The position numbers and the translations under genes were made by a program. A stretch of DNA of 32,672 bases, taken from NCBI GenBank assembly GCA_014361445.1, contig JACIVQ010000013.1, positions 1-32,672 of the forward strand. The letters run 5' to 3'. The notes under the pieces were generated by a model, which did no database searches, had not been told where the DNA came from, and saw only the letters and a list, made by a program, of their open reading frames with translations. Origin of the DNA: Methanosuratincolales archaeon. GTDB taxonomy: Archaea > Thermoproteota > Methanomethylicia > Methanomethylicales > Methanomethylicaceae. This document shows positions 22,554-30,931 of this stretch, in pieces (position 1 is the stretch's first letter; each line of letters starts with the position of its first letter).

Positions 22554-25067
22554 ATGGGCGGCTACATGGGTAAAATACTCAGGGTAGACCTCTCATCACG
22601 AGAGATATCCGTTGAAGATCTCGATATGGACGTAGCGGCCTCTTTTGTAGGCGGGAGAGGCTACGGGGCGAAGATCCTCTTCGAAGAGCTTCCCATCGGG
22701 ATAGATCCGTTGAGCCCAGACAATAAACTCATTTTCATGACTGGTCCATTGACCGGTACGGCGGCACCTACATCAGGAAGGTACTCTGTCTCGACAAAAT
22801 CACCTGCCACCGGGACCATATTCGACGCTAACAGCGGAGGTCATTTTGGCGTGGAGCTTAAGAGGTCGGGTTTTGACGGTATAATATTTGAGGGTGCCAG
22901 CGAGACTCCAGTTTACCTCTCAATTATAAATGGGAATGCAGAACTTCGGGACGCTTCTGGTTTATGGGGACTTGACGTATTCGAGACTGAGGTCCGCCTC
23001 AAACACATTGTCAACAACCAGTTCGCGAGGGTCGCCTGCATAGGGCCTGCAGGAGAGAACCTAGTGAAGATTGCGGCAATAATGAACGAGAAGCACAGGA
23101 CCGCTGCAAGGGGCGGCGTCGGGGCAGTCATGGGCTCAAAAAAGCTGAAGGCCATTGTGGTAAAAGGCTCCGCCGAGATCCCCTTAGCAAATCGGTACGC
23201 CTTCATGAAAGAGGTCAGACATGCAACGGAGGTGCTTAAAGGTCATCCTGTCACAGGCGACGGCTTGGGCAGGTATGGAACCGCCGTGCTGGTACACATC
23301 ATAAACAAGGCAGGTATATTCCCCGTGAGGAACTACAGCACTGGTGTGTTCGAAGATGCTGAGAAAGTCAGCGGCGAATACATGGCGAAGACAATTCTTA
23401 AAGGAAAGAAAGGGTGCTTCGCCTGCCCCATAATGTGTGGGAGGGTCACTCGTGTCAAACTCCCTTCAGGAGAGATTGTGGAATCTGAGGGTCCAGAGTA
23501 CGAGACAATCTGGTCCCTTGGACCGAACTGTGGGATCAACGATATTGAGGTTATAGCTTACGCTAACGACTTATGCAACCGATATGGAATAGATACTATA
23601 TCCATGGGACAGGCTATAGGGTATCTAATGGCATGCTTCGAGAACGGCAAAGTGAAGCTTGAGGATGTGGGCTTTGCTCCAAAGTTTGGCAATACCGAGG
23701 CTCTTCAGAAGCTGATAACTATGACTGCCTTCAGGCAGGGCATAGGCGACCTACTGGCTGAGGGGACAAAAAGAGCAGCAGCAAAGCTAGGTGGAGAGGA
23801 GTACGCCATGCATGTTAAGGGACTTGAGCTTCCGGCCTACGACCCGAGGGGCGCGAAGGGTATGGCTCTGGCATATGCCACCTCCAACAGAGGAGGCTGC
23901 CACCTCAGGGCGTTCATGATAGCGCCGGAGATCTTAAGCCTCCCAAGGTATTTGAACCCCAACGCCTACGACAACAAAGCCGCCCTCACAAAGGTAATGC
24001 AGGATGTATTCGCCGTACTAGACTCATTAGTGCTATGCAAGTACACTACTTTGGCACTTTTCTCGACGCTCCTCTTCGAACCAGACTTTTACGCACGCCT
24101 CCTGACCACAGCGACGGGCTTTTATGTGGATCGCGAGGAGTTTTACAAGATTGGGGAACGTATCTACAACTTGGAGAGACTCTTCAACGTCAGGGAAGGT
24201 TTCTCAAGGAAAGATGATTACCTGCCGAGGCGCCTTCTTGAGGTGCCTATGCCAGAGGGTCCTGCGAAGGGTGAGACCGTCGATATGGATAGGTTATTAA
24301 ATGAGTACTATGCTGTAAGAGGTTGGGACTATAATGGAATACCCACAGATAAGAAGGTGTCTCAGTTGGGTCTCAAGCCACTTTATGAGGGTCCTAAACT
24401 CCAGGTTGCGATCGATGAACGATATCTTAAGGATGCACTGCCTATAGCCGAAGCCTCATATCGTGGGGGGGCCGATATAATCGAGGCAGGGACCCCTCTG
24501 ATTAAGTCGGAAGGACTCAGGGCAGTCAAGGAGTTCCGTAAAATATGTCCCAATGCCACAATAATAGCGGATCTGAAGACTTTCGACACTGGGTGGTTGG
24601 AGACTGAGCTGGCTGTCGAGAACGGTGCTGACATTGTGACTGTAATGGGTGCCACTGATGACTACACGATAAAAGATGCCGTTGGAGCCGCCCGCAAATA
24701 TGGCATCAAGGTGATGGTGGATCTGATGAACCTGAAGGATCCTATCAGTAGGGCTATGGAGGTCGAGAAGCTCGGTGTGGACATCGTCTGTATGCACGTT
24801 GGGATAAGTGCCCAGACAAGGGAGCGCGAGGTCGACCAGAAGATCGCCCTTGTGGAGAACCTGGTGAAGTCTGTTAAAATTCCGGTGGCGGTCGCGGGAG
24901 GAATAAAGCTCGAGGTTGTTCCATTGATGGTCAACGCTGGCGCAAAGATCCTAATAGTGGGCGGCGCAATCACAAAGTCTGCGAATCCTGAAGAGGCAAC
25001 GAGGAGGTTTGTTAACCTGATAAGGACAACTTGGAACCAGCGCAACTTTGTGGCGAATAAACAATGA
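22554..25067 (+). CDS. fusion: tungsten aldehyde:ferredoxin oxidoreductase + 3-hexulose-6-phosphate synthase
   Basis: One 837-codon frame holds two complete enzymes. Residues 1-610 are an AOR-family protein that oxidises aldehydes with ferredoxin as acceptor, using a tungsten bis-pterin and a [4Fe-4S] cluster. Ligands C288/C291/C295 (GCFACPIMCG) and C495 (DSLVLC) match the known Pyrococcus AOR positions closely; FVGGRGYGAKILFEELP and TSNRGGCHLRAF are further family motifs. The AOR part ends normally (NEYYAVRGWDYNGIP) and is followed by residues 612-837, an HPS domain: KLQVAIDE, IIEAGTPLIKSEGL, the catalytic DxKxxD (D673/K675/D678 in ADLKTFDTG), CMHVGISAQ and VAVAGGIK. HPS interconverts formaldehyde plus ribulose-5-phosphate and hexulose-6-phosphate. 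ATG at 22554 follows SD-like GAGGG. Both domain calls are strong; joint action on formaldehyde is inference. Confidence 0.93.
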   Translation: MGGYMGKILRVDLSSREISVEDLDMDVAASFVGGRGYGAKILFEELPIGIDPLSPDNKLIFMTGPLTGTAAPTSGRYSVSTKSPATGTIFDANSGGHFGVELKRSGFDGIIFEGASETPVYLSIINGNAELRDASGLWGLDVFETEVRLKHIVNNQFARVACIGPAGENLVKIAAIMNEKHRTAARGGVGAVMGSKKLKAIVVKGSAEIPLANRYAFMKEVRHATEVLKGHPVTGDGLGRYGTAVLVHIINKAGIFPVRNYSTGVFEDAEKVSGEYMAKTILKGKKGCFACPIMCGRVTRVKLPSGEIVESEGPEYETIWSLGPNCGINDIEVIAYANDLCNRYGIDTISMGQAIGYLMACFENGKVKLEDVGFAPKFGNTEALQKLITMTAFRQGIGDLLAEGTKRAAAKLGGEEYAMHVKGLELPAYDPRGAKGMALAYATSNRGGCHLRAFMIAPEILSLPRYLNPNAYDNKAALTKVMQDVFAVLDSLVLCKYTTLALFSTLLFEPDFYARLLTTATGFYVDREEFYKIGERIYNLERLFNVREGFSRKDDYLPRRLLEVPMPEGPAKGETVDMDRLLNEYYAVRGWDYNGIPTDKKVSQLGLKPLYEGPKLQVAIDERYLKDALPIAEASYRGGADIIEAGTPLIKSEGLRAVKEFRKICPNATIIADLKTFDTGWLETELAVENGADIVTVMGATDDYTIKDAVGAARKYGIKVMVDLMNLKDPISRAMEVEKLGVDIVCMHVGISAQTREREVDQKIALVENLVKSVKIPVAVAGGIKLEVVPLMVNAGAKILIVGGAITKSANPEEATRRFVNLIRTTWNQRNFVANKQ

Positions 25068-25142
25068 ACTTTTTCCAAAACTTCAACTTTAATAAACTGA
25101 CTGAAACTCCCGACTTTAGTCTTTGAGTAGCTAAATGAGTCC

Positions 25143-25709
25143 TTATCCCTTCCGGAAGACTTCTCCATTCGAATCCATTGTGACGATGCAAGGTCCAAAT
25201 TCTTCAACTTCCATCAACCAGACTGCCTCCGGGTCGCCGAGATCCCTCCAGTGGACCTCCTTTATCCTTCTTATCGCTCTGGCTGCTAGCGCTCCAGCAC
25301 CTCCGGGAAATTCCATGTAGACTGCCCCGAATTTCTTTAGAGCCTCCGCCGTCCTTTCACCCATCCCTCCTTTCCCAATTATGCCCCTCAACCCAGTCAG
25401 CATTATCAGCTCTGCCTCCATCCCCTCCATCCTCATGCTGGTCGTGGGTCCTGCTGAGATCACCGCCTCACCCTTCAAAAGCGGTCCGCAGTGGTAAATG
25501 ACCTCTCCTCCGAGGTCAAATGGCAGTTTTCCCCCCCTCCTCAGAACCTCAAGAGCCCTAACATGTGCCATGTCCCGCATCGTGTAGAGGGTCCCAGAAA
25601 GATAGACTACGTCGCCCACTCGCAGCGATATTATCTCTTCTTCCCTTAACGGCGTCCTAAGTCTGCGAACACTAACATTAAATTTGAGGCACAATCCTCG
25701 CACATCCAT
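25143..25709 (-). CDS. fumB: class I fumarate hydratase, beta (C-terminal) subunit
   Basis: The 188-residue protein matches the C-terminal half of class I fumarases, encoded as a separate subunit in archaea. It shows [65 protein letters not shown] and [11 protein letters not shown]. With the alpha subunit it interconverts fumarate and malate using a [4Fe-4S] cluster. The ATG at 25709 is 4 bases from the alpha stop, so the pair is cotranscribed. L-tartrate dehydratase beta subunits are close relatives and cannot be fully excluded. Confidence 0.92.
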   Translation of the reverse strand: MDVRGLCLKFNVSVRRLRTPLREEEIISLRVGDVVYLSGTLYTMRDMAHVRALEVLRRGGKLPFDLGGEVIYHCGPLLKGEAVISAGPTTSMRMEGMEAELIMLTGLRGIIGKGGMGERTAEALKKFGAVYMEFPGGAGALAARAIRRIKEVHWRDLGDPEAVWLMEVEEFGPCIVTMDSNGEVFRKG

Positions 25710-25713
25710 AAGC

Positions 25714-26565
25714 TCACCTCAATATCCTAAAGTTTTTGCCTTGCCATTCCAATGATATCCTTCTTAGAGCCCAGCACTGGATATTAACAGAGACTGGCAG
25801 ACTGGCAGTATGGCAGTGCCCCCACTCTAGAAGGACCCCTATCGTGGTAGTGCTCCCTCCCAGTCCCATAGGTCCTATTCCAAGCGCATTCACTTTCTCA
25901 ATCAACTCCTCCTCCAATTCCGCCAAATTTCGGTTAGGGTTCTTTTCGTTCAAAGGTCTCAGGAGTGCCTTTTTGGCCAGATACGCAGATCTCTCTAGAT
26001 TTCCACCAACCCCGACCCCGACAACTACTGGCGGACACGGCTTCGCCCCCGCCTTTTGAACTGCTTGCACAACTGCCTTCTTAATGCCCTCCACCCCCTG
26101 CATCGGATCTAACATGAACGAGGCACTCACATTCTCTGAGCCGGCGCCCTTAGCTATTATGTCCATCTCTATATCGCCTTCATTCAAAGGCCTTCCTTCG
26201 AAGTGAACTATTGGGTGGCTCCTACCAAGGTTCGTCCCCTCATTTTCCCTCGTGAAGGGGTTGACTGTATTCGCCCTCAGGGGAACCTCGCGAGTTGCCC
26301 TTCTCAATGCCTCCGCTATCTTATTCCTTATCTCCTCGTGGTCGTTGGAACACCTGACGAAGAACTCAAGTATGCCTGTGTCTTGACACATGGGAACGCC
26401 CCTCTCTTTCGCATAAAGAACGTTCTCCAGTATAGCTTCAACCACCATTTTACTGATCCCGCTCTCTCTGCCCAAGGCTCCTCTCAATCTACCTTCCACA
26501 TCAGGTGGGAGCACGGTCTCCAATAACCTTATGGCTTCCACAAGATCTTCGACCTGCATATTCAA
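25714..26565 (-). CDS. fumA: class I fumarate hydratase, alpha (N-terminal) subunit
   Basis: The 283-residue protein carries the [4Fe-4S] ligands expected for class I fumarases: C60 (VPMCQDTG), C177 ([14 protein letters not shown]) and C251 ([13 protein letters not shown]). [14 protein letters not shown] is another family segment. Such clusters are oxygen-sensitive, fitting an anaerobic host. ATG at 26565 (or 26559) lies close to the predicted RNA start from a minus-strand A/T element near 26593-26600, so the message is probably leaderless. It shares a spacer of under 50 bases with the divergent gene at 26612. Confidence 0.93.
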   Translation of the reverse strand: MNMQVEDLVEAIRLLETVLPPDVEGRLRGALGRESGISKMVVEAILENVLYAKERGVPMCQDTGILEFFVRCSNDHEEIRNKIAEALRRATREVPLRANTVNPFTRENEGTNLGRSHPIVHFEGRPLNEGDIEMDIIAKGAGSENVSASFMLDPMQGVEGIKKAVVQAVQKAGAKPCPPVVVGVGVGGNLERSAYLAKKALLRPLNEKNPNRNLAELEEELIEKVNALGIGPMGLGGSTTTIGVLLEWGHCHTASLPVSVNIQCWALRRISLEWQGKNFRILR

Positions 26566-26611
26566 TCGAAGTTTTCATAAGTACAAGGTGTCAAATAAAG
26601 AATCCTGTGGG

Positions 26612-27136
26612 ATGCCGCAAATGTCTACATACGATATGCTCAGGAAGTTCGCACCAGACGCCTCTCAGATAGTCCGATACGTTTACTTTAAGAGTTTGGC
26701 AAGGGCTGAGCAGGAGCTGAGCCCAATAAGGAATAAACTTCTCCCCTTAGGCGAGATCGGCAGGGGTTTCTTCGATGCCATGAAGGGAGTTTATGTCTCT
26801 GCAAAGGAGAGAGATAAAACGTCATTTTTTATAAAGCTCTACCGCCACGGCGATCCCAAAGAGATCCTAGAGATGGCAGAAAAATTCAAGAACGAGGCAT
26901 TCAGGTCTACTGCCGACGATTATGAGCGCGGTTTTCTGATGTGCTGGGAGATCATGCTTAGGACCCTCTCCTCTCTAAAGGAAGAATACCCAGACTACCC
27001 ACTAAAGGACGAGCAACCACAGGTCACACAGGTTAAAACTGAGGAGGAGTCCTTCGAGGTCGCTCCACGGAAGAAGTTCAAGGAAAAAGAGAAAAACAAG
27101 AGCAAGAACAGGGATAAGGACAAAGATAAGGATTAA
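26612..27136 (+). CDS. unknown helical protein with Lys/Asp-rich tail
   Basis: I do not recognise this gene. The frame also stays open upstream to 26531, but that part is antisense to fumA, so ATG 26612 (or 26621) is the likely start, giving about 174 residues. Residues 1-125 look globular and helical (YDMLRKFAPDASQIVRYVYF; PIRNKLLPLGEIGRGFFDAM; a DDYERGFLMCWEIMLRTLSS helix). The tail, from about residue 135, becomes increasingly basic and ends in a run of Lys/Asp/Glu repeats that must be disordered. Such tails are common in nucleic-acid- or ribosome-associated archaeal proteins, so a role there is a guess. Confidence 0.65.
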   Translation: MPQMSTYDMLRKFAPDASQIVRYVYFKSLARAEQELSPIRNKLLPLGEIGRGFFDAMKGVYVSAKERDKTSFFIKLYRHGDPKEILEMAEKFKNEAFRSTADDYERGFLMCWEIMLRTLSSLKEEYPDYPLKDEQPQVTQVKTEEESFEVAPRKKFKEKEKNKSKNRDKDKDKD

Positions 27137-27164
27137 GGAATAAGGGGAAAACCAAGAGAAAAGA

Positions 27165-27476
27165 TTACGACATCCATATTAGGTTGAAGAATAGCACCCA
27201 GATCACATACCAGATCAGGAAGTAAGAGAATATCCCCGTCGTGTAGAATTTCTTTGGATCCTTAACAGACTCAGATATGCTCCTTATCCCGTACCGGAAG
27301 AGCAAATAGGTCAAAATAAAAACCCCTATGCCTATGGCAAGCCCTAGTACTCCCACAACATTCAATATCCCGCAAATGAGTCCTGCCAAAAATGCAAATG
27401 CCACCCTTATATAGTACATCTTTCTGTAAATTGGTTGCGGTGCGACCGTTGGTCTTTCTGAAACTTTCCCTGACAT
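27165..27476 (-). CDS. EMC6-like (Rab5ip family) small membrane protein
   Basis: The 103-residue protein has three hydrophobic segments: YIRVAFAFLAGLICGILNVV, VLGLAIGIGVFILTYLLFRY and TGIFSYFLIWYVIWVLFFNL. A polar N-terminus precedes them. The FAFLAG..CG...G..G and GIFSYFLIWYVIW patterns match the archaeal relatives of EMC6, a subunit of the eukaryotic ER membrane protein complex that aids membrane-protein insertion. ATG at 27476 is preferred over the TTG at 27479; an SD-like GAGGAG lies just upstream within the divergent gene. Its 5' end overlaps the start of the RqcH gene. Confidence 0.7.
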   Translation of the reverse strand: MSGKVSERPTVAPQPIYRKMYYIRVAFAFLAGLICGILNVVGVLGLAIGIGVFILTYLLFRYGIRSISESVKDPKKFYTTGIFSYFLIWYVIWVLFFNLIWMS

Positions 27477-29404
27477 CAATTGATCTCCTCGCTATCTTAA
27501 GAGAACTGAAGTCCATTCTTATAAGCACTCGCATCGAGAACGTTTATAATCTGGACGATTGGGGCTTCATCTTCCGCATTCATGGTCCCAGCGGTAATCT
27601 TGACCTGCTATTGGAGTTAGGGAGGCGTCTGAATATCACAACATTTAAGTACCCACTCCCCCCCAGCCCTTCCCCACACGCAATGAACATTAGGCGTCTT
27701 ATCTCGAACGCTATCATAAAGTCAATTGAACAAGTAGATTTGGATAGGATCGCCTGTGTAACTGTGGAAAAGTCGGGAAGGGTATTGAACGTATACTTGG
27801 AGCTTTTGGGCGAAGGCAACATAATTATCACAGACGAATCTGGCAAGATCCTCTACGCTCTCCATCAGAAGACGATGCGAGACAGGAGCATCAGAACAGG
27901 AGTGATATATCGCCCTCCCCCCGCGAGGGGCGAAAGCGTCTATAACGATCCCAAGATAGACAAGATTCGCTCTGAAAAAGTCAATATTGTTCGCTCCCTG
28001 ACCAAATACTACAATCTCCCTCCCGAATTCGTCGAGGAGTGTTTGGCTAGGTCCTCCATAGACCCAAACCTCCCCTCATCAGAGATCTCCGAGCCACTCC
28101 TGAATACATTTTTGACCACCGCCAGATCCACCATAGAGGAGATCAAGAACTCCCCGCTAAAGCCTCACATTGTTGTAAAAGATCAGAAAAAACTCTCAGT
28201 CCAACCTGTGGAGTTCTTTTCCCTACCTTTTGAGAGGGTTCCCTTCGACTCTTTTAATGCTGCCGTTGATGAGTACTTCGCACCACTTGTAAGCGCCAGA
28301 GAGGGTGAGAGGCAGAGGCACCCGAAGGAGCAGGAGATCGCGGCTCTCGAAGATGTGTTAACTAGACAAAAGGCATCAATAAAAGAACTGGAGGAGAGGA
28401 AGCAGAGGGGCCGCGAGATAGGGGAGATGATAATCTCAAATCTCGACAGGGTACAGAAGTTGATAGACCACGTAGTTGATATGCGTAAGAAGGGCGTTGA
28501 CTGGGAAGAGATAAAGCGTACTGCCCCCATGAAGATTCTGAAGATAGATAAATCAAAGGGGCTTCTGACAACGATTATCAATGGCAGTGAAGTAGTCTTG
28601 GACTTCAAATGCTCGGCAACCGAAAATGCCAATAGATACTTCTCTAGTTCAAAGGAGGCCTCTAAAAAGCTCAAAGGGCTGGTTAGCGCCATAGAGGAGA
28701 CTGAAAAGAAGATCCAAGACCTAAGAGAGGGCCTCTTGGGGGTCTCCCAGCCCATAGTTCTCAAGTCCATGAAGAAGGAATGGTACGAGCGATTTAGGTG
28801 GACTTTCTCATCGCAAGGCTTTCTAATAATCGGCGGAAAGGATGCAACTCAGAACGAGATCTTGGTCAAGAAGTACATGGAGCCTAATGACATATTCGCC
28901 CACTCGGACGTGCCAGGAGGGTCTGTGGTGATTGTTAAATCCAAGGGTGAAGATGTTCCAAACGAGACCAAGGAGGAGGCTGTCGCCTTCGCTGTCGTGT
29001 ACTCTAGGGCTTGGAGGGCAGGTCTGGGCGCCGCGGACGGCTACTGGGTCAGGGCAGAACAAGTCACAAAGACTCCTCCGGCAGGGGAGTACTTGGGTAA
29101 GGGTGCCTTCATGATATACGGCGAGAGGAATTACGTGCGCAATATACCATTAACAATATTTTTGGGCGTCAAAATTACTGAGGGCGCCTTTAAGATCATA
29201 GTTGGGAGCGAGCATTTCGTCAAGAATGTCTGCCAATCTTACGTCAGGCTCGTCCCTGGAGATCTCTCGGGATCCGCGTTGGTTAAGAAGATAAAACAGC
29301 TCCTCGTTCAGAGGTCGGATTCTTCTCTGTCGCAGCTGATAAACGCCATACCTGAGGGCGAGATACTCGCCCACCTTCCTCCCGGAGGCTCAATGCCGAA
29401 CTGA
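27449..29404 (+). CDS. rqcH: RqcH/Rqc2-type NFACT family protein
   Basis: The protein is about 651 residues with the NFACT order: NFACT-N (SLTSIDLLAILRELKSILIS, RIENVYNL, ITTFKYPLPP, LHQKTMRDRSIRTG), helix-hairpin-helix, a coiled coil (about residues 300-440, KASIKELEERKQRGREIGEM), and NFACT-R (FRWTFSSQGFLIIGGKDATQ, DIFAHSDVPGGSVVIV, YWVRAEQVTKTPPAGEYLGK, GAFMIYGERNYVRN). Rqc2/RqcH proteins bind obstructed large ribosomal subunits and add C-terminal tails to stalled chains. The frame is open from ATG 27392, but the family N-terminus fits TTG at 27449, about 40 bases after a TATA-like cttatatag (27405-27413). The upstream region is antisense to the EMC6-like gene. Confidence 0.92.
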   Translation: MVFLKLSLTSIDLLAILRELKSILISTRIENVYNLDDWGFIFRIHGPSGNLDLLLELGRRLNITTFKYPLPPSPSPHAMNIRRLISNAIIKSIEQVDLDRIACVTVEKSGRVLNVYLELLGEGNIIITDESGKILYALHQKTMRDRSIRTGVIYRPPPARGESVYNDPKIDKIRSEKVNIVRSLTKYYNLPPEFVEECLARSSIDPNLPSSEISEPLLNTFLTTARSTIEEIKNSPLKPHIVVKDQKKLSVQPVEFFSLPFERVPFDSFNAAVDEYFAPLVSAREGERQRHPKEQEIAALEDVLTRQKASIKELEERKQRGREIGEMIISNLDRVQKLIDHVVDMRKKGVDWEEIKRTAPMKILKIDKSKGLLTTIINGSEVVLDFKCSATENANRYFSSSKEASKKLKGLVSAIEETEKKIQDLREGLLGVSQPIVLKSMKKEWYERFRWTFSSQGFLIIGGKDATQNEILVKKYMEPNDIFAHSDVPGGSVVIVKSKGEDVPNETKEEAVAFAVVYSRAWRAGLGAADGYWVRAEQVTKTPPAGEYLGKGAFMIYGERNYVRNIPLTIFLGVKITEGAFKIIVGSEHFVKNVCQSYVRLVPGDLSGSALVKKIKQLLVQRSDSSLSQLINAIPEGEILAHLPPGGSMPN

Positions 29405-29422
29405 ATTTTCTAAGAGCAACTC

Positions 29423-29432
29423 ACATATATAT
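29423..29432 (+). promoter_or_regulatory. TATA box for the CBS-domain gene cluster
   Basis: acatatatat predicts transcription from about 29454. This is just after the ATG at 29450, so the in-frame ATG at 29462 may be the true start. Confidence 0.4.
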
Positions 29433-29449
29433 CCTCAGAAGATAATAAT

Positions 29450-30016
29450 ATGGGGCTTTGGATGGTCCGAATCAGGGCTCGAGTCCTTGTTGGAGATGTT
29501 ATGACAAAAAGCCTCATAACCCTGCCAGAGACTTCAACTGCGAGGGAAGTTGCTATTGCTATGAGCGGAAAGGACATTGGCTCAGTGATCATAACCCGCG
29601 ATAGCCACCCAGTTGGTATAATCACAGAACGTGATCTGGTGGAGAGAGTGATCGCGAGGGGACTAAACCCAGACATGACTATCGCGAAAAATATTATGTC
29701 CTCCCCACTCTCCGTGATAGACCCAAAGGCAGAGATCATGGAAGCTGCTAGGAAGATGGCCAAACTGAGGATCCGAAGGCTTGTGGTCGTGGAAAGGGGC
29801 GAGATGGTTGGGATAATAACTTCGAGGGACATACTCTCCACCGCACCCGAATTGGTAGAAGTCTTGGCGGAGGCAAAGCGCAACAACCTATTCCCTTCAA
29901 AGGGAGGCGAGGTAATGGCGGGATACTGTGATAACTGCGAGGAGTGGTCAGACTCCCTAAAAGAAGTCAATGGTCAGTTTCTCTGCGAAGAATGTCGCTT
30001 GGAACTCGGCGAATAG
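29450..30016 (+). CDS. CBS-pair protein with C-terminal zinc ribbon
   Basis: The 188-residue protein has two CBS motifs (VGDVMTKSLITLPETSTARE...VGIITERDLVERVIARG and IMSSPLSVIDPKAEIMEAAR...GIITSRDIL). It then has a small zinc ribbon (residues about 160-185) with CDNC and CEEC pairs. CBS pairs bind adenine nucleotides and act as energy or ligand sensors; a zinc ribbon could bind nucleic acid or protein. Starts at 29450 and 29462 are both possible. It is first in a run of three CBS genes, with an 81-base gap to the next. Confidence 0.88.
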   Translation: MGLWMVRIRARVLVGDVMTKSLITLPETSTAREVAIAMSGKDIGSVIITRDSHPVGIITERDLVERVIARGLNPDMTIAKNIMSSPLSVIDPKAEIMEAARKMAKLRIRRLVVVERGEMVGIITSRDILSTAPELVEVLAEAKRNNLFPSKGGEVMAGYCDNCEEWSDSLKEVNGQFLCEECRLELGE

Positions 30017-30082
30017 TCTTAAATGTCTCTGAAGTCTGATATGTAAAGCTCCAAATTTGTGAATTGAGAAGTGATGCTGATA

Positions 30083-30093
30083 GGAGAGGTGAT
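30083..30093 (+). promoter_or_regulatory. Shine-Dalgarno sequence deciding a TTG start
   Basis: GGAGAGGTGAT is a strong match to the 16S anti-SD and sits 4 bases before the TTG at 30098, supporting that unusual start inside the cluster. Confidence 0.6.
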
Positions 30094-30097
30094 TTGA

Positions 30098-30931
30098 TTG
30101 AGGGTTGGAGATTTGATGAGCTCACCGGTTGTTGTTATAAATGACACTGACACCCTGGCATACGCCAGGAATCTGATGTTAAGGGAGGGGGTGAGTCGTT
30201 TGGTCGTAGTAAAGGGCACCCGACCAGTAGGGACGATCACCAGAAGGGATATTGTAAGAAGCCTCAGGAATTACAAGATGCGGCAGAGGGACTTCGACTC
30301 GATACTCGTGAGCGAGGTGATGCGCACCCCCGTCACAACCATAGACGAGAACGCCTTGGTAGCCGAGGCGGCTAGGAGGATGGTCTCTGCAAACATCAAG
30401 GGCCTTCCTGTAGTGAACCAAGGCGGAGACCTCTTGGGAATAATCACAAAGACTGATCTAACTAAATATTTCGCAGAGGCTATGAGGTGCAGGTACACTG
30501 TTGGCGATCTCTGCCAGCGAGAGCACCTCCCAATAATAAACAGGCACCACACAGTGTACCGAGTCGTCGATGTTATGGAGGAGCTCAACAGTGACAGGGT
30601 TATTGTCGTGGACGAAGCTCGACCTGTGGGAATTATAACCGAGACCGACCTTTCTTTCATACGCCCACCAAAAGCCAGCAGCTCATTTATGAAAGGATCT
30701 AAAGAAGAGTCTGAGGAGTTTTCTTCCACTAGGTTATACCTTATACCGGTTGCTGAAGACATAATGACGCCCAACCCTTTTACGGTAAAACCCTCTGAAG
30801 ATGCTACCACCGCTGCACAAACCCTCATAGAAAAGGGGATAGGCGGCATGCCTGTTATTGACGATGAGGGTCTGCTTTTTGGGCTTATAACCAAGTTCGA
30901 CTTTGTAAAAGCCATAGCAAAGGGGGAATGA
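30098..30931 (+). CDS. four-CBS-motif protein
   Basis: The 277-residue protein contains four CBS motifs in two pairs and little else: VGDLMSSPVVVINDTDTLAY, VSEVMRTPVTTIDENALVAE, VGDLCQREHLPIINRHHTVY and AEDIMTPNPFTVKPSEDATT, each followed by a G.ITxxD-type strand. Such proteins bind ATP/ADP/AMP or S-adenosylmethionine and often act as regulatory subunits. The start is TTG 30098 with a strong SD. The stop TGA overlaps the ATG of the next CBS gene (ATGA), so the two are translationally coupled and their products may associate. Confidence 0.9.
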   Translation: MRVGDLMSSPVVVINDTDTLAYARNLMLREGVSRLVVVKGTRPVGTITRRDIVRSLRNYKMRQRDFDSILVSEVMRTPVTTIDENALVAEAARRMVSANIKGLPVVNQGGDLLGIITKTDLTKYFAEAMRCRYTVGDLCQREHLPIINRHHTVYRVVDVMEELNSDRVIVVDEARPVGIITETDLSFIRPPKASSSFMKGSKEESEEFSSTRLYLIPVAEDIMTPNPFTVKPSEDATTAAQTLIEKGIGGMPVIDDEGLLFGLITKFDFVKAIAKGE

